NCBI GenBank assembly: GCA_002715425.1
Contig: PAYW01000030.1
Location: forward strand, 1-8,460
Length of the DNA stretch: 8,460 nt
Reading direction: 5' to 3'
From: Actinomycetota bacterium
Lineage (GTDB): Bacteria; Actinomycetota; Acidimicrobiia; Acidimicrobiales; UBA8592
The first letter of the stretch is position 1; every line of letters begins with the position of its first letter. Made by a program: the position numbers and the translations under genes. The notes below the pieces were generated by a model that made no database searches, was not told where the DNA came from, and worked only from the letters and a program-made list of their open reading frames with translations. Shown here one piece after another: positions 6,555-8,460 of this stretch.

Positions 6555-8059
6555 CAGTTTTGCGCCTCTCCAGCCATAGCGGCTCCGATGTCATGACGCT
6601 CCGAATTTACCGGATCAAATTCTCCAACTATCTTCCCGCTGTGCATAACAAGTAGGCGATCCGAAAGTGTAAGGAGCTCATCTAGATCTTCAGAGATAAG
6701 AAGAACGGCGACCCCAGCGGCGCGCTCTGCTACCAGAAGGTCCTGTATAGCTTTGACTCCTTGGACATCTAATCCTCGTGTGGGTTGCGCTGCAACTAAG
6801 ACCTTAGGCCCACCACTTAATTCCCTTCCGACCAAAAGTCGTTGAAGATTCCCACCAGAGAGGCCAGCTATCGGTTCATCCAAGGGCCCAGTTCGAACGC
6901 CAAACTTCTCGACAATATCCTGACAATGCGTCGACATCTTATCGTCAATTAGTAATGGGCCTTGCCGCAATCCCTTATAGTTTCGAAGAATAGCATTCTC
7001 GATAACACTCAGTCGCGGCGCTAGTCCAACTCCGATGCGGTCTTCTGGAACGTATCCTAATCCCGCCCTGAATCTCTCTACCGGAAGCGCATTGGTTAGG
7101 TCGTTCCCATTTATTTTGACCGTGCCGGATTTAATCGGTCTAAGTCCAGCAACGGCTTGGGCCATCTCACGTTGTCCATTTCCTGACACACCAGCAATTC
7201 CGACTATTTCTCCACTGTGGACGTCAAGGTTGAAATCAAGAACTGCAGAAAGATATCGGTCATCTAGCGCTTCAAGTCCTCGAACTTCAAGCAAGGAAGG
7301 TCCTCGTTCGCGAGGAGGAGGACGGTTGGTAGTGACAGGAGATGAGCCAACCATAAGGCCGGCTAGTTTAGATGTTTCTGTGTCTTCAACTTGCAATGAA
7401 GCTGCAACGGTTTTCCCATCTCGAAGCACAGTAGCTTCATCTGAAAATTCTTTAACTTCATGGAGCTTATGGCTAATGAAAATAACTGACCTTCCTTTGT
7501 CGGCCATTTCTCGTAAAACATTTCCAAGTTCGTCCGCTTCTTCAGGAGTTAATACGGCAGTGGGTTCATCCATGATTAGGATTTGGGCGTTTCGCCAAAG
7601 AGTCTTAAGGATCTCAACGCGTTGTCGTTCTCCCATGGATAGCTGCCAGATCGGGCGTGCTGGGTCAATATTGAGGCCGAATTGCTGAGCTAGTTCCTCA
7701 ACCTGCGATTCAATAGATCCTTTTCGGATAATACGCTCTGCAGCTCCAAGCACAATATTTTCTGCAACAGTAAAGGAAGGAACGAGTTTGAATTCTTGAT
7801 GGACCATCCCAATTCCAGCAGCAAGCGCATCAGAGGGGGACCGAAACCAATGTTGCGACCCATCTATTCGTATTTCCCCTTCATCCGGCCGATACATCCC
7901 TGCAAGGACATTCATTAGGGTAGATTTACCGGCACCATTTTCTCCCAAAACTGCGTGAATGGTTCCTTGCTTGACCTCTAGTGAGGCCCCGGCATTCGCG
8001 ACTACTCCTGGGAAGCTTTTCCAGATATTGGAAAGATCTACAGCTAAAGGGTTACTCAT
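6554..8059 (-). CDS. BMP/nucleoside-type ABC importer, fused double-domain ATPase of cassette A
   Basis: Cytoplasmic ATPase with two ABC domains in one chain, 501 residues, RbsA/YufO-like. Domain 1 is complete: Walker A GENGAGKST at 39-47, Q-loop Gln88, signature LSMGERQ at 140-146, Walker B ILIMDE ending at Glu165, and H-loop His197. Domain 2 (from about residue 256) is degenerate: GVSGNGQR at 290-297 has no Walker A Lys, VLVAAQ at 420-425 has lost the Walker B Asp-Glu, and Glu457 occupies the H-loop His position, while the signature LSGGNLQ at 400-406 is intact. This asymmetric pattern is also present in the cassette B ATPase and is usual for this group, implying one hydrolytic site. The start ATG at 8059 is fixed by homology. 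It has no recognisable Shine-Dalgarno sequence: the preceding bases are AT-rich (AACTATTTAATT). A strong hairpin lies 17 nt upstream. The stop shares one base with the permease 1 start. Confidence 0.95.
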   Translation of the reverse strand: MSNPLAVDLSNIWKSFPGVVANAGASLEVKQGTIHAVLGENGAGKSTLMNVLAGMYRPDEGEIRIDGSQHWFRSPSDALAAGIGMVHQEFKLVPSFTVAENIVLGAAERIIRKGSIESQVEELAQQFGLNIDPARPIWQLSMGERQRVEILKTLWRNAQILIMDEPTAVLTPEEADELGNVLREMADKGRSVIFISHKLHEVKEFSDEATVLRDGKTVAASLQVEDTETSKLAGLMVGSSPVTTNRPPPRERGPSLLEVRGLEALDDRYLSAVLDFNLDVHSGEIVGIAGVSGNGQREMAQAVAGLRPIKSGTVKINGNDLTNALPVERFRAGLGYVPEDRIGVGLAPRLSVIENAILRNYKGLRQGPLLIDDKMSTHCQDIVEKFGVRTGPLDEPIAGLSGGNLQRLLVGRELSGGPKVLVAAQPTRGLDVQGVKAIQDLLVAERAAGVAVLLISEDLDELLTLSDRLLVMHSGKIVGEFDPVNSERHDIGAAMAGEAQN

Positions 8060-8076
8060 AATTAAATAGTTGCACA

Positions 8077-8127
8077 GACGCGGAGACGGTACCAGCGGAA
8101 CACGCCGCTGGTACCGTCATTCGCGTC
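8077..8127 (-). promoter_or_regulatory. Strong hairpin between binding-protein and ATPase genes, cassette A
   Basis: A perfect 14-bp stem is formed by GACGGTACCAGCGG (8085-8098) and CCGCTGGTACCGTC (8105-8118) around a 6-nt loop. After a small internal loop it is extended by 6 bp (8077-8082 with 8122-8127). It starts 9 nt after the BMP stop codon and ends 17 nt before the ATPase start. In the operon direction no T tract follows, so full termination is unlikely; transcript stabilisation, partial attenuation or processing fits better. On the plus strand the stem is followed three bases later by T5 (8131-8135), so the element is a plausible intrinsic terminator for antisense transcripts only. It sits at the same place in the operon as the hairpin at 3185-3254 but differs in sequence. 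Confidence 0.78.
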
Positions 8128-8136
8128 AGGTTTTTA

Positions 8137-8460
8137 TCAGCCTGTAGAGCCGATGACGCCTTCAACAAAGGTGGTCATTCCGAGCATGTCGCCGTCGCTC
8201 ATGGTCTCACCAGCAGCAACAAGAACGCTTCCATCTTGAGCATTGATTGGACCCGTGAACGGATGGAAAGAGCCATCTTCAATCGCTGCTTTCTTTTCTG
8301 CGACTAGATCCTTAATATCTCCAGAGACATCGTCAGCAATTGGGGCTAGGTCAACCACTCCGTCGGCCATTGATCCCCACCAGGCTCCACCAGAGTAGGT
8401 GCCGGCTGCAGCCTCGTTGATGATTTGGGTATACCGTTCACACCAGTCCCATACAGGGGC
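8137..8460 (-). CDS. BMP-family substrate-binding protein of cassette A (partial, N-terminus beyond right edge)
   Basis: C-terminal 107 residues of a PF02608 receptor; the frame is open to the window edge, so no start is visible (the in-frame ATG at 8370 is internal). The visible part reads as the end of the BMP fold: VWDWCERYTQII, then GTYSGGAWWGSMADG, VDLAPIADDV, a charged helix, then HPFTGPINAQDG and LGMTTFVEGVIG before TGA at 8137. The W-G-x-x-x-G and FTGPI-x-x-QDG motifs are typical of the BMP branch that includes proteobacterial proteins crystallised with purine bases, as I recall it. They are absent from the cassette B lipoprotein, which has the PnrA-style ending. The protein is therefore likely to bind a purine base or related ligand, but the ligand is inferred only from family resemblance. 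It lies immediately upstream of the ATPase and permeases of cassette A, and should be its receptor. Confidence 0.88.
   Translation of the reverse strand, partial: APVWDWCERYTQIINEAAAGTYSGGAWWGSMADGVVDLAPIADDVSGDIKDLVAEKKAAIEDGSFHPFTGPINAQDGSVLVAAGETMSDGDMLGMTTFVEGVIGSTG

Noticed and set aside
972..7688. Several long plus-strand open frames (such as 972-1373, 2003-2644, 3475-4086, 5563-6057 and 7035-7688)
   Set aside because: They lie opposite well-supported minus-strand genes and encode low-complexity Ser, Pro, Ala and Thr-rich proteins typical of antisense frames. They have no recognisable domains or convincing ribosome sites.
1..8460. tRNA, rRNA, CRISPR array, insertion sequence, toxin-antitoxin or defence genes
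   Set aside because: Nearly all the sequence is accounted for by transporter genes, the gaps are under 165 nt, and no cloverleaf, spaced repeat or transposase-like frame was seen.

Overview
This window holds parts of two tandem operons, all on the minus strand. Each operon encodes an ABC importer of the BMP/nucleoside type: a BMP-family (PF02608) substrate-binding protein, a fused double-NBD ATPase, and two BPD_transp_2-type permeases. I see no RNA genes, mobile elements, CRISPR arrays or phage genes. The host is most likely a bacterium with moderate GC (by eye a little under half). Strong Shine-Dalgarno sites, GTG and TTG starts and the style of the lipoprotein fit a free-living, possibly aquatic Actinomycetota lineage such as Acidimicrobiia. 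That placement is an inference from protein style; Chloroflexota or another group cannot be excluded.

Reading in the direction of transcription (right to left), cassette A starts beyond the right edge. It contains the C-terminal part of a BMP protein (8137 to the edge), a strong hairpin in a short gap (8077-8127), the ATPase (6554-8059), permease 1 (5466-6554) and permease 2 (4541-5473). A hairpin with flanking A and T tracts (4479-4519) follows and probably terminates the operon. Cassette B begins after a leader of about 100 nt with repeated GTCGG/CCGAC elements. It contains a complete BMP lipoprotein gene (3282-4379), another strong hairpin (3185-3254), the ATPase (1630-3165), permease 1 (506-1633) and the first 169 residues of permease 2, which runs off the left edge.

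The lipoprotein should capture a nucleoside-like ligand outside the membrane. The two permeases form a heterodimeric channel and the double ATPase energises it. Within each cassette the ATPase and permease genes overlap by 1 to 8 nt, which implies translational coupling. The binding-protein gene is separated from the ATPase by 77 to 116 nt, and in both cassettes that gap holds a long perfect inverted repeat. This fits the usual need for much more binding protein than membrane components. The two binding proteins belong to different BMP branches: cassette B is PnrA/YufN-like, and cassette A resembles the branch that includes purine-base-binding BMP proteins. The two importers therefore probably take different ligands.

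The window is mostly ordinary transport DNA. The points worth a second look are in the regulatory gaps and in the paralogue pair, not in an unknown gene system.
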